64,000 bases of DNA, taken from contig NZ_CABVHY010000019.1 of NCBI RefSeq assembly GCF_902497875.1, positions 1 through 64,000 of the forward strand. Direction: 5' to 3'. Under the pieces are notes generated by a model, which ran no database searches, was not told the DNA's origin, and saw only the letters and a list, made by a program, of their open reading frames with translations. The translations under genes and the position numbers were made by a program. This document shows, piece after piece, positions 31,074 to 39,516 of the stretch; the stretch's first letter is position 1; each line of letters starts with the position of its first letter. This DNA is from Pseudomonas fluorescens (GTDB lineage Bacteria > Pseudomonadota > Gammaproteobacteria > Pseudomonadales > Pseudomonadaceae).

Positions 31074-31655
31074 TTAAACCTCAGGCTTCGCCGCCGCCTC
31101 CCAAAGAATCTCCGCCACGCCCTGACGCTTGGCAATCAAACGCGCAGCAACAAACAGCAAGTCTGACAGCCGATTGATATAGGCCAGGCCAACCCCGGCC
31201 AACGGCTCGACGGCATTCAACTGCTGGCAACGCCGCTCAGCACTGCGGGCCAGGCTGCGGCACACATGAGCCTGGGCGATCAGTGCCGAGCCGCCGGGCA
31301 GAATGAAATTCTTCAATGGCCCAAGTTCTTCATTCCACAAATCGATAGCCGCCTCCAGGCGTTCGATTTCAGTCGCGTCGAGCGCCTGATACACCGGCAT
31401 CGCCAACTCGCCACCCAGGTCGAACAAGCGATGCTGGCAGGGTGTCAGGACTTCGATCACTTCAGTCAATCCTGGGCACTGGCGGCTATGCTCGGCCAAC
31501 CCGGCCAGCAACACGCCCAATTGGCTGTTCAGGGAATCGACTTCGCCCATGGCTTCGACCCGGGGGTGATCCTTGGGCACCCGACGTCCGTCGCCCAGGG
31601 AGGTGGAGCCTTTGTCGCCGGTGCGTGTGTAAATCTTCGACAAGCGAAATCCCAT
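31074..31655 (-). CDS. Cob(I)alamin adenosyltransferase, PduO type
   Basis: The product is 193 aa. It transfers adenosine from ATP to cob(I)alamin to make coenzyme B12. The ATP-binding N-terminus YTRTGDKGSTSLGDGRRV and the C-terminal motifs CRSLARSAERRCQQL and NRLSDLLFVAARL are those of the PduO family. It starts 2 bp after the stop of the sensor kinase, so it is likely co-transcribed with it, although no functional link is obvious. Confidence 0.93.
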   Translation of the reverse strand: MGFRLSKIYTRTGDKGSTSLGDGRRVPKDHPRVEAMGEVDSLNSQLGVLLAGLAEHSRQCPGLTEVIEVLTPCQHRLFDLGGELAMPVYQALDATEIERLEAAIDLWNEELGPLKNFILPGGSALIAQAHVCRSLARSAERRCQQLNAVEPLAGVGLAYINRLSDLLFVAARLIAKRQGVAEILWEAAAKPEV

Positions 31656-31657
31656 GC

Positions 31658-33694
31658 TTACCTCTCCATTCGACTGAGTTCATAAGAGGCGAGCTGGTTG
31701 CCCGCCAATGGCAGACGCAAGGTGAAACAGGTGCCCTGGCCCGGGGTCGATTGCACTTCCATCTGACCCTTGTGGTTATTGGTGATGATGAAATAAGAAA
31801 CCGACAGGCCCAGCCCGGTACCCTGGCCGATTTCCTTGGTGGTGAAGAAGGGTTCGAAGGTCCGTTTGCGCACGCTTTCGCTCATGCCGACACCATTGTC
31901 CTCGACCTGGATTTCCGCCCACGGCGGATTCAAGCGGGTGCGCAAAATGATTCGCCCCGGCTCACCGTCGTCTTCACGCTGATGAATGGCCTGGGCGGCG
32001 TTTTTCAGCAAGTTGAGCAACACTTGTTCCAGTTCGTTGGCGGTGCCCGGAACCGGGCCCAGCTGCGGGTCGAACTGGCGTGTGATGGCCTGGCCCTTGA
32101 AGTCGAAGCCGATGGCCAGGTCGAAGTCGTTGCTGGCAATCTCCACCGCCTGATCGATCAGCGCCGGCAGGTCGCAAGGCGCCATCTGGCGGTTGCTGCG
32201 GCGGCTGAAACTGAGCATGTGGGTAACGATCTTCGCTGCCCGCGCACCAGCCTGCTGAATGCCATCGAGCAACTGTGGCACTTCACGGCTCTGCAGGTAG
32301 TTGTTGACGGTGTCCAGTTCGACGCCGATCTGCTCGGCGTATTCGAGGTTTTTCGGCAGGTCGGGGGAAAGTCGACGGCGAATGTTCTGCACGTTGTGCA
32401 GGATTGCCCCCAACGGGTTGTTGATCTCGTGGGCCATGCCGGCGGCAAGGCCGCCGACCGAGAGCATTTTTTCCGATTGCACCATCATTTCTTCCAGGGA
32501 CAGGCGTTGGGTGATGTCATCGATACGGATTACCACGCCACGTCCGGCACCGCCCATCAATGGGTAGAAGGTCAGTGCGTAATGCCTGGCTTCATCGTCC
32601 TTGACCCAGGTGACTCGCTCGATCTTGGCCACCGTGTGCTGCTCGACGGTCTCCTTGAGTTGCGGCAGAAACTGTTTGAGCGGTTCGAAGGCGAGGAAGA
32701 TTGGCTGGTTCAGGGCTTCGTCCAGGCGGGTTCCGGACAGGGCGCTGGCCTCCTGATTCCACTGGGTCACATAGAGCTGTTCATCCAGCGCGATCAGCGC
32801 CGAGGGCATCGAGTCGATGATGCTGTTGAGGTAGTTCTGGAATCCGGTGAGTTTTTTCTCGATCTTGCTCCGTACCTGGACTTCCAGCTCCAGCTTGCGA
32901 TTGGTGTGGCGGGTTTCTTCGGCAAGGCCTTGGGCCTGGTCATACGCCGCCTGGGAATCGTCCCGCGCACGCTTGAGCTGCTGCTCACGGGCTTCGATTC
33001 GCGAGAGCATGGTGTTGAACGCTTCGGCGAGGCTGCCGATTTCGTCATGATTACCGCGAGAGGCGCGCAAAGCGTAGTTCTCCTCGCGGGTTACTTGTCG
33101 GGACAGCACTTCGAGTTGGTGGATTGGCTGAGTAATCAGGCGTTTGATCTGCTGGGCGATCACCAGCCACAGCAGCACACTGAAGATCAGAATCCCCAGG
33201 CTGGCGGTCAAGGTGCCGGTGTAGAAAGCCACCGGCAGTTCGCTGCTGGCCACCAGCAGCAAATGCCCCGGCGGCTGCCCGGGACGCGGCAGGGTGATCA
33301 GCTGGTTGCTGCGAAATTCGGTTATCTGCCAGGCTTCGATATGTCGATAGCGCTTGGGCAGTTCGAGGGGCTCGCCTCCTTGCAACTGCGCCAGGCGCAT
33401 GCCTTTGCTGTCATACACCGCCGCGGCGCGCAACGGCGAATAGCTGTTGAGTTCCTTGAGCAACTTTTCGGCGCTTTGTGGCGAATCCAGGGCTTGAGCC
33501 GCCAGGCTCGGATTGGAAACCAGTCGGCCGATGGTCTGCAAGGCCTGGGGCGCCATGCTCTCCTGGGAGATCCAGTAGGCGGCGCTGATAAACGTCAGGT
33601 TGGCGACCAGTAACACGGTGGTCAGCAGAACCAGCAGGGCGGCGAGCAGTTTCTGGCCGACCGGCAGGTTTTCAAGGCGCTGGCGCAATGGCAT
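31658..33694 (-). CDS. Membrane sensor histidine kinase (HAMP-PAS-HisKA-HATPase)
   Basis: This 678-residue kinase has TM1 at about 14-40, a periplasmic sensor domain, TM2 near 163-184, HAMP, a coiled coil, a PAS domain near 290-405 (ALIALDEQLYVTQWNQ), the H-box GGLAAGMAHEINNPLG with His422, an N-box NLLKNAAQAI, and G-boxes VEDNGVGM and GTGLGLS. The architecture resembles the orphan hybrid-less kinases that act through a remote regulator; no response regulator gene is adjacent. The signal is unknown. Confidence 0.92.
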   Translation of the reverse strand: MPLRQRLENLPVGQKLLAALLVLLTTVLLVANLTFISAAYWISQESMAPQALQTIGRLVSNPSLAAQALDSPQSAEKLLKELNSYSPLRAAAVYDSKGMRLAQLQGGEPLELPKRYRHIEAWQITEFRSNQLITLPRPGQPPGHLLLVASSELPVAFYTGTLTASLGILIFSVLLWLVIAQQIKRLITQPIHQLEVLSRQVTREENYALRASRGNHDEIGSLAEAFNTMLSRIEAREQQLKRARDDSQAAYDQAQGLAEETRHTNRKLELEVQVRSKIEKKLTGFQNYLNSIIDSMPSALIALDEQLYVTQWNQEASALSGTRLDEALNQPIFLAFEPLKQFLPQLKETVEQHTVAKIERVTWVKDDEARHYALTFYPLMGGAGRGVVIRIDDITQRLSLEEMMVQSEKMLSVGGLAAGMAHEINNPLGAILHNVQNIRRRLSPDLPKNLEYAEQIGVELDTVNNYLQSREVPQLLDGIQQAGARAAKIVTHMLSFSRRSNRQMAPCDLPALIDQAVEIASNDFDLAIGFDFKGQAITRQFDPQLGPVPGTANELEQVLLNLLKNAAQAIHQREDDGEPGRIILRTRLNPPWAEIQVEDNGVGMSESVRKRTFEPFFTTKEIGQGTGLGLSVSYFIITNNHKGQMEVQSTPGQGTCFTLRLPLAGNQLASYELSRMER

Positions 33695-33739
33695 TGGGGT
33701 CGTCGCTAAAGAGGAACAAGTGGCCAGCGTAGCCGCTGC

Positions 33740-34657
33740 TCAGTCGCTGGGCAATCCGCGTGTGCGCAGGTGCTCGATCAGGCGTTGCTGCAGTTGATTG
33801 AGGTGGGGCAGGTTCAGTTGATGTCGGGACGCAACCGCACAGGCATGACCGAGCAGGTAGCTGATTTCGGTTCTGCGACCACTGGTGACGTCCTGATGCA
33901 TCGACGAATAGTTGGCAGCGGTCGCCTGAATCACCCGTTCGACTTCGTGTTGCAGATCCAGCGCCGCTGCCGGCTGCCCGCAGCGCTCCAGCAGTTCTGT
34001 CAGCTCGGCGCAGAGGGTTGCGACCTCGCAGTGATGCTGTTGCAGGCCCCCATTGCGGCAATCGTGGAGTACGGTGAGCGGATTGATCGCGCAATTGAGC
34101 GCGAGTTTTCGCCACAGCCGCGTCACAATATCCGCGCTCCACTCGTGAGCGATGCCGCTCTGCTGCAGATCATCCAGCCAGGTTGGCGGGGTAGGGTGGC
34201 TGGCATCACCGAGCCAGGTATACCCATGACCGGCAAACACCACGCGCCAATCGCCATCGCGAAACGCCCCTTCGGTGCTGGACGCGAAGATGCAGCGCGC
34301 CTGCGGGACGCGCGCCGCGACGGCGTCCTGACTGCCCAGGCCGTTCTGCAACAGAATCACTTCGGCGTCGGGCGTCAGGCGTGATGCCAGTTGGGCGACA
34401 GCTTTTTCGGCATCGTAGGCCTTGCAGGCGACGAGCAAGCGGGTAATGGGCCCGGCGCTGTCGACGGTTTCGCCGGGGATCTCATGCAGCCGGGCCTGGC
34501 CTTGCTCCACCAGTGTGAGCCCGCCGGCTGCCCGGTAGGCCTGCAAACGTGCCTGATCGCGCAGTATCAGCCTGACGGGCAAGCCTGCCCGAGCCAGGCG
34601 GGTCGCCCACAAGGTGCCGAGGCTGCCTGCGCCAAGAACGTGCCAGGTAGTCGACAT
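33740..34657 (-). CDS. Putative 2-dehydropantoate 2-reductase
   Basis: The ATG at 34657 gives 305 aa. The Rossmann motif VLGAGSLGTLWATRLA binds NADPH; CKAYDAEKAV, LLQNGLGSQDAV and WRKLALNCAINPLTVL (the catalytic Lys and the Asn region) match ketopantoate reductase (PanE/ApbA family). It would supply pantoate for coenzyme A. It is the first gene of a reverse set with the kinase and the adenosyltransferase. PanE-like paralogues are common, so true pantothenate function is probable rather than certain. Confidence 0.88.
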   Translation of the reverse strand: MSTTWHVLGAGSLGTLWATRLARAGLPVRLILRDQARLQAYRAAGGLTLVEQGQARLHEIPGETVDSAGPITRLLVACKAYDAEKAVAQLASRLTPDAEVILLQNGLGSQDAVAARVPQARCIFASSTEGAFRDGDWRVVFAGHGYTWLGDASHPTPPTWLDDLQQSGIAHEWSADIVTRLWRKLALNCAINPLTVLHDCRNGGLQQHHCEVATLCAELTELLERCGQPAAALDLQHEVERVIQATAANYSSMHQDVTSGRRTEISYLLGHACAVASRHQLNLPHLNQLQQRLIEHLRTRGLPSD

Positions 34658-34697
34658 CAGCTTTTTGCTTTGATTGGCAGGTGCATGTGAGGCTCGC

Positions 34698-34726
34698 AGT
34701 GAAGGAGTGGAAAGACCCGTTATAAT
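34698..34726 (+). promoter_or_regulatory. Putative promoter of yajQ
   Basis: A perfect TATAAT at 34721-34726 lies about 80 bases before yajQ, with a weak -35 (AGTGAA) 17 bases upstream. It falls in the 146-bp divergent gap between panE-like and yajQ. Confidence 0.45.
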
Positions 34727-34803
34727 AAGCCCGCATTTTAACCGCAAGCCTGGCGTGCTCCATCTCTATTGAGCGGCGCCCTTTTAACATTGGAGAAATA
34801 AAC

Positions 34804-35289
34804 ATGCCGTCGTTCGACGTGGTATCCGAACTGGACAAGCACGAAGTCACCAACGCGGTCGAGAATGCCGTCAAGGAGCTCGACCGTCGTTATGACCTGA
34901 AAGGCAAAGGCAGCTTCGAGTTCAAGGAGAAGGACCTGGCCGTCAACCTGACCGCTGAAGCCGACTTTCAGCTCGAAGCGATGATTGAAATCCTCAAGCT
35001 CGCACTGGTCAAACGCAAGATCGACGTGCAGTGCCTTGAGCTCAAGGACGCTTATGCTTCCGGCAAATTGATGAAGCAGGAAGCCACCCTCAAGGAAGGT
35101 ATTGATAAAGAGATGGCGAAGAAAATCGTCGCTCATGTCAAGGACGCCAAGCTCAAGGTGCAGGCGGCCATTCAGGGTGAACAGGTAAGGATCACCGGCA
35201 AGAAGCGTGATGACTTGCAAGACGCGATTGCCGCACTGCGCGCAAAAGACTTCGGCCTGCCGCTGCAGTTCAACAATTTCCGCGACTAG
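34804..35289 (+). CDS. yajQ: YajQ family nucleotide-binding protein
   Basis: The product is 161 aa, starting MPSFDVVSELDKHEV, with two ferredoxin-like halves (KLKVQAAIQGEQVRITGKKRDDLQ near the C-terminus). YajQ proteins bind RNA or nucleotides; in Xanthomonas and Pseudomonas a member binds cyclic di-GMP and affects virulence gene control. Binding here is not shown by sequence. A GGAGA ribosome-binding site precedes the ATG. Confidence 0.95.
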   Translation: MPSFDVVSELDKHEVTNAVENAVKELDRRYDLKGKGSFEFKEKDLAVNLTAEADFQLEAMIEILKLALVKRKIDVQCLELKDAYASGKLMKQEATLKEGIDKEMAKKIVAHVKDAKLKVQAAIQGEQVRITGKKRDDLQDAIAALRAKDFGLPLQFNNFRD

Positions 35290-35440
35290 CCACACAGGCC
35301 ACCCGTCGACGTTCTGGGAACCTATTGGCGTTATCGGCGTCCGAGGCCCGTTGAATGGCAGAATCGATTGAACTCGACTAATTTCAATCGTTCTGTCGGT
35401 CGGTATTGCGAGCCGGGCACCCGGTAATCAGGAGAGATAG

Positions 35441-36280
35441 ATGGATTTGAATGCTGAAGTGGACAACCTGGTCAAGGCGTCCCAAGCCTGGATTCCAATG
35501 ATCATGGAATACGGCAGCCGTGTGCTGCTGGCGGTCATCACCCTCGCCATCGGTTGGTGGCTGATCAATAGCCTGACCCATAAAGTTGGCCGATTGCTGG
35601 CTATGCGCAATGCCGATCAGGCCTTGCAGGGTTTTATCAGCAGCCTGGCGAACATCATTCTCAAGGTGCTGCTGATCGTCAGCGTGGCCTCGATGATCGG
35701 CGTCGAAACCACTTCGTTCGTCGCGGCGATCGGTGCGGCCGGCCTGGCCATTGGCCTGGCATTGCAAGGCAGCCTGGCGAACTTCGCCGGCGGCGTGCTG
35801 ATTCTGCTGTTCCGTCCATTTCGCATTGGCGACTGGATCGAAGCACAGGGTGTCAGCGGTACGGTCGACAGCATTCAGATCTTCCATACCGTGCTGCGTA
35901 CCGGCGACAACAAGACGGTCATCGTACCCAACGGCAACCTGTCGAACGGCATCATCACCAACTACAACCGTCAGGCGACCCGCAAGGTGGTGTTTGATGT
36001 AGGCGTCGACTACGAGGCCGATCTGCAAAAGGCTCGAGCAGTCCTGCTTGAGCTGGCCAAGGATGAGCGCGTGCTGGCCGATCCGGCACCGGAGGCGGTG
36101 ATTTCGACTCTCGGTGACAGTTCGATTACGGTTTCCTTGCGAGTCTGGGTAAAGACCGCGGATTACTGGAATGTGATGTTCATGTTCAATGAAATGTCCC
36201 GTGACCGATTGAAAGCCGCGGGTATCGATATTCCGTTTCCACAGCGAGTGATTCGGGTGGTTCAGGAAGCGACTGTGTAA
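35441..36280 (+). CDS. mscS: Small-conductance mechanosensitive channel (MscS)
   Basis: The product is 279 aa, close to E. coli MscS. Three membrane helices occupy about 20-130; the third is the Gly/Ala-rich pore helix GAAGLAIGLALQGSLANFAGG. The beta domain follows with FRPFRIGDWIEAQGVSGTV and VPNGNLSNGIITNY. It opens under membrane tension to release solutes during hypo-osmotic shock. AGGAGA lies just upstream of the ATG. Confidence 0.94.
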   Translation: MDLNAEVDNLVKASQAWIPMIMEYGSRVLLAVITLAIGWWLINSLTHKVGRLLAMRNADQALQGFISSLANIILKVLLIVSVASMIGVETTSFVAAIGAAGLAIGLALQGSLANFAGGVLILLFRPFRIGDWIEAQGVSGTVDSIQIFHTVLRTGDNKTVIVPNGNLSNGIITNYNRQATRKVVFDVGVDYEADLQKARAVLLELAKDERVLADPAPEAVISTLGDSSITVSLRVWVKTADYWNVMFMFNEMSRDRLKAAGIDIPFPQRVIRVVQEATV

Positions 36281-36330
36281 CGAGGTTGTTTTTCTTAGTT
36301 GGCTGTTCAGTCAACTATCGGCAGTGAACT

Positions 36331-36359
36331 CAAGGGGCACAAAGCCCCTTGATTTTTTT
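36331..36359 (+). terminator. Terminator after mscS
   Basis: CAAGGGGC and GCCCCTTG pair across ACAAA and are followed by a seven-T run after one A. Confidence 0.9.
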
Positions 36360-36493
36360 ATCCCTCCTCAACGTGTTCTTCGCTAAATTATTCGGCTAAC
36401 ACCTGGCATAAAGTGCGCGCCGTGAGGGGGTAAACAAGTCGTTTTAGTTAGCTTGCTACGCAGTTTTGCCGCGACTGTAATCCCGTGGCCATA

Positions 36494-36530
36494 AAAAAAC
36501 CGCCCACCTGAATCAGGTGAGCGGTTTTTA
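36494..36530 (-). terminator. Terminator after the OprD-family porin
   Basis: An A run, then ACCGC-C-CACCTG, AAT, CAGGTG-A-GCGGT and a T run, lies 40 bases beyond the porin stop; it can act on the reverse strand. Confidence 0.85.
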
Positions 36531-36571
36531 GTTAGAGCAAAGCTCTACGACGTAATCGAATTATCGCAGAA

Positions 36572-37870
36572 TTACAAGATGCTCAGCGGGTATTCAACGA
36601 TGATACGTACGTCGTTGTTGTCTGCGGTGTAGTCGGCGTTGTAGGCATCGTTTGCACGATAGATTGCGCTACGCAGACGGAACGACAGATCCTTGGCTGG
36701 ACCTTCTTGCAGAACGTATTTGGTTTCGAAGTTGAACTCGTGTTCCTTACCTTCGGTACCGGAAGTCGTTTCGATGTTGTCGCCGTATACGTAACGAGCC
36801 ATGAAGCTCAGGCCAGGAACGCCGTAGGTTTTCATGTTCAGGTCGTAGCGACCCTGCCAGGAGCGTTCGTCGATACCCACGAAGTCGGAGATCTGGATGG
36901 AGTTGGCTACGAAGATCGTGCCGTTACCGTCCACGCCGTACAGGTAGCTGGTGTCACCGGTAGATTGCTGGTGAGCAACGGTGAATTTGTGCGCGCCGAT
37001 GCTGTAGGCAGCGGCCAAGCTCCACAGTTTGTTGTCGACTTCGCCGTACAGCGCCTGGCCCTGATCTTTGGACTTGTAGGCGTTGAGGTCGAAGTTCAGC
37101 GACTGCTCGTCGTTGATCGGGAAGGTGTAGTTGGCGTTGATGTACTGCTTCTTGAAGTAGTCATCAACGTCGGATGCAGCGATACCGGCAACGAAGTTAT
37201 CGGTGAACTGGTAGGTTGCGCCAGCGATGTTGGCGCTGGTCAGGCCTGGGGTGTGCTTGCCGTTGATGCTGTCTTTGCCCATGCCGGTTTGCGAGCTCAG
37301 AGCGGTGAAACGACCAGCGCTGAGTTCCAGGCCTTTGATTTCCTTGACGGTGAGCAAGGTGCCTTCAGCGACTTCTGGCAGCAGACGGCTGTCATCGGTA
37401 GCGAATACCGGGCTGGCAACGAATTGACGACCGTATTTCAGCACAGTGTCGGAAAGACGGATTTTAGCAGCTGCGCCAGCCTTGGATTGGGTGTCCTCAG
37501 GGTTGCCTTCGCTGTCGGAGGCGAACAGACCATTACCACGACGACCCGAACCGCCATCCAGCTTGGCGGTGCCGCCTACGAATGCGTCGAGACCAAAACC
37601 AACAATACCTTGGGTGAAGCCGGACTCGTAAGTAACCAGTTCGCTGATGCCGGTGTCTTGACGATAGCCACTTTTGAAACCGCCACCTGGCTTGGCAACG
37701 TTGCCGGCGCCATTGCGGAAGTCACGGTTCATGTACTCGATACGAGTCTTGGCTACCAGGCTGCTGTCTTCAACAAAGCCTTTGGATTCGTCCTGGGAGG
37801 ACGCGATTGCGAACTGCGAGGTGCCTGCTGAAACAGCCAGTGCGATCATGCTCCACTTCATCACGCGCAT
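36572..37870 (-). CDS. oprD: OprD-family outer membrane porin
   Basis: The product is 432 aa from the ATG at 37870 (a second in-frame ATG three codons on is possible). The signal peptide MRVMKWSMIALAVSAGTSQF ends near Ala-Ser 23-24. Features of the OprD family are KGFVEDSSLVAKTRIEYMNRD, LVTYESGFTQGIVGFG, QSLNFDLNAYKS and the terminal strand EYPLSIL, identical in its last residues to P. aeruginosa OprD. It forms an 18-stranded channel for amino acids or other small anions. Being just before HIT-slyX it is the positional counterpart of oprD. A likely ArgR site lies upstream. Confidence 0.9.
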   Translation of the reverse strand: MRVMKWSMIALAVSAGTSQFAIASSQDESKGFVEDSSLVAKTRIEYMNRDFRNGAGNVAKPGGGFKSGYRQDTGISELVTYESGFTQGIVGFGLDAFVGGTAKLDGGSGRRGNGLFASDSEGNPEDTQSKAGAAAKIRLSDTVLKYGRQFVASPVFATDDSRLLPEVAEGTLLTVKEIKGLELSAGRFTALSSQTGMGKDSINGKHTPGLTSANIAGATYQFTDNFVAGIAASDVDDYFKKQYINANYTFPINDEQSLNFDLNAYKSKDQGQALYGEVDNKLWSLAAAYSIGAHKFTVAHQQSTGDTSYLYGVDGNGTIFVANSIQISDFVGIDERSWQGRYDLNMKTYGVPGLSFMARYVYGDNIETTSGTEGKEHEFNFETKYVLQEGPAKDLSFRLRSAIYRANDAYNADYTADNNDVRIIVEYPLSIL

Positions 37871-37959
37871 CGTGATTTGCTCCTTTGGTTTTTAGAAGAG
37901 TACTGCCGTCCCGCCTGTTTTATTATCCGGGCGGCTCTTTCTTTTTGTGTCGGCGCAAA

Positions 37960-37988
37960 CTTATATCACGCTGACAATGTTGGCGATA
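37960..37988 (-). promoter_or_regulatory. Putative activator-dependent promoter of the porin gene
   Basis: On the reverse strand a TATAAG hexamer (37965-37960) has a 17-base spacer to a poor -35 (TATCGC, 37988-37983). A weak -35 fits a promoter needing an activator such as ArgR, whose predicted site lies about 36 bases farther upstream. Inference only. Confidence 0.35.
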
Positions 37989-38023
37989 CTTACGTATCTA
38001 TCCTTTCAGCTTCTTTACGACCG

Positions 38024-38065
38024 TGTCGCAAAATGCTCGGTCCATGTCGCAAATTCACAGCCCCA
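38024..38065. promoter_or_regulatory. Putative ArgR operator (two direct TGTCGC half-sites)
   Basis: TGTCGC occurs at 38024-38029 and again at 38045-38050. The 21-base spacing equals the half-site length of Pseudomonas ArgR operators (TGTCGC-N8-AA-N5, direct repeats). The first AA positions are not perfectly matched. In P. aeruginosa oprD is induced by arginine through ArgR, which agrees with this location 154 bases upstream of the porin start. Confidence 0.6.
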
Positions 38066-38801
38066 GTGCAAACCGGACTGACAACTTCAGCGCTGTTTTC
38101 GAAGGCTGGAGCATAGGTAAATGTGTTCTATGTCCAAGCAGTGAAATCCCCATGGGCGACCTTGCCACTATTCTTATTTGTCCAGCGGTATCCACTTCCA
38201 GTGGAGTCCTGCGCGACAGTGTGGGTGTGAATGCAACAAGCGTGCACAAACCCGTTTTTTCCTGCCTTTTTTTTCTCTAGCCGCTTTCGTCGCTGCCAAA
38301 ACCTCATAAAACCGGGGTTTTAAGGTCGTTTTGTTTGGGCTTGACGCCATGATTTTCCTCGTGTTGCCTCTGGAAAATCCTCGGTGACAACCAAAAACGT
38401 TACCGGTTCACACTTTCAGTGAGTAATCGGCGGATGGTTGCCGCACTCAGAGTAGACGTACTGTACGGTTTTGGTGCAAAACTTTTGCACTGCTGTGCGA
38501 AATGCAGACAGGGTGGGTGCTCGGGTAACAGCTTGACCCTGCATGAGCGGGGCGTTTGCGCAGGGAAAGGCCGATCTCGAGGGCTGAATGATGTGGTCCG
38601 GCGAGAAATGCCCCATGTTGGGGCGCTCGGGTGCCGGTATCGGCTGTCCTGCGGGTTGGCCCTTCCAACAAAACCCCACGGATGGCCGTTGTTCACCGTG
38701 AAGCGACTGACATTCGCAGGTATGCTGGTGTTCTGTCGCCTGGCGGGCGGTCATCGAACTGGCGCCAGGCTCAAATCCGATGAGCTGAGGGAGTGCGCAC
38801 G
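38066..38801. other. Intergenic region without a convincing gene
   Basis: This roughly 735-bp stretch separates the porin promoter from the HIT gene. Open frames here are short or have no ribosome-binding site and no recognisable motif. One 7-bp inverted repeat, TAAAACC-GG-GGTTTTA, is at 38307-38322. The HIT promoter should lie near the right end. An untranslated RNA cannot be excluded. Confidence 0.5.
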
Positions 38802-39227
38802 GTGTTCGCTTTAGATCCACGACTTCAACAAGACACACTACCGATTGGGGATTTCTCCTTGTGCCGGTTGCTGTTGTCCAACGATTCGAATTATCCCTGG
38901 TTCATCCTGGTACCGCGTCGCGAGGACATCAGTGAGTTGTTTCAGTTAGATGTGGCTGATCAACAACAGCTGTGGCAGGAAACCACGGCCCTGGCAGAAA
39001 TGCTCAAAGACTCGTTCGATGCGGACAAGTTGAATGTGGCGACCCTGGGTAACGTCGTCAGCCAACTGCACATGCATGTCATCGTGCGCAAACGTGAAGA
39101 TGCGGCATGGCCGGCGCCGGTCTGGGGAAAACATCCGGCAAAGCCATACAGTGCGGAGCAGGTGGCGGTTATTCGTGAGCGACTGCGGCTGGTGTTGACC
39201 GAAGGTTTTACCTTCCTGGAGGGCTGA
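38802..39227 (+). CDS. HIT domain-containing protein
   Basis: The GTG at 38802 is chosen over the in-frame GTG at 38793, because only 38802 has a suitably spaced GAGG; this gives 141 aa. The histidine triad is visible as QLHMHVIVRKR, with WFILVPRRED upstream. HIT proteins hydrolyse or transfer nucleotides from phosphoramide or dinucleotide substrates. slyX follows 3 bp later, the order seen downstream of oprD in P. aeruginosa. Confidence 0.9.
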   Translation: MFALDPRLQQDTLPIGDFSLCRLLLSNDSNYPWFILVPRREDISELFQLDVADQQQLWQETTALAEMLKDSFDADKLNVATLGNVVSQLHMHVIVRKREDAAWPAPVWGKHPAKPYSAEQVAVIRERLRLVLTEGFTFLEG

Positions 39228-39230
39228 ATC

Positions 39231-39437
39231 ATGAGTCTGGAAGAGCGAGTTACTGATCTTGAAAGCCGTCAGGCCTTTCAAGATGACACCATTCAAGCAT
39301 TGAACGATGTGCTGGTGGCGCAACAGCGGGTCGTCGAGCGTCTGCAACTGCAGATGGCGGCGCTGCTCAAACGTCAGGAAGAAATGGTCGGTCAGTTCGA
39401 GTCCTTCGAGGAAGAGGCTCCACCGCCGCATTATTGA
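39231..39437 (+). CDS. slyX: SlyX family coiled-coil protein
   Basis: The product is 68 aa, beginning MSLEERVTDLESRQAFQDDTI, with a continuous heptad coiled coil to about residue 55 and the C-terminus PPPHY typical of SlyX. Function is unknown. It starts 3 bp after the HIT stop, in the same transcript, which ends at the terminator at 39470. Confidence 0.92.
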   Translation: MSLEERVTDLESRQAFQDDTIQALNDVLVAQQRVVERLQLQMAALLKRQEEMVGQFESFEEEAPPPHY

Positions 39438-39469
39438 GTGCTGTCGAATCACTCATTATTCAGGCAATA

Positions 39470-39507
39470 AAAAACCGCGAGCAGCCTGGCTGCATCGCGG
39501 TTTTTTT
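39470..39507. terminator. Terminator after slyX (bidirectional)
   Basis: AAAAACCGCGA, GCAGCC, TGGC, TGC and TCGCGGTTTTTTT form a stem between convergent slyX and the cold-shock-domain gene. Confidence 0.87.
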
Positions 39508-39516
39508 ATGACGCAA

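Noticed and set aside
38419..38814. 131-codon forward frame upstream of HIT
   Set aside because: No ribosome-binding site, odd composition and no recognisable domain; it overlaps the expected HIT promoter.
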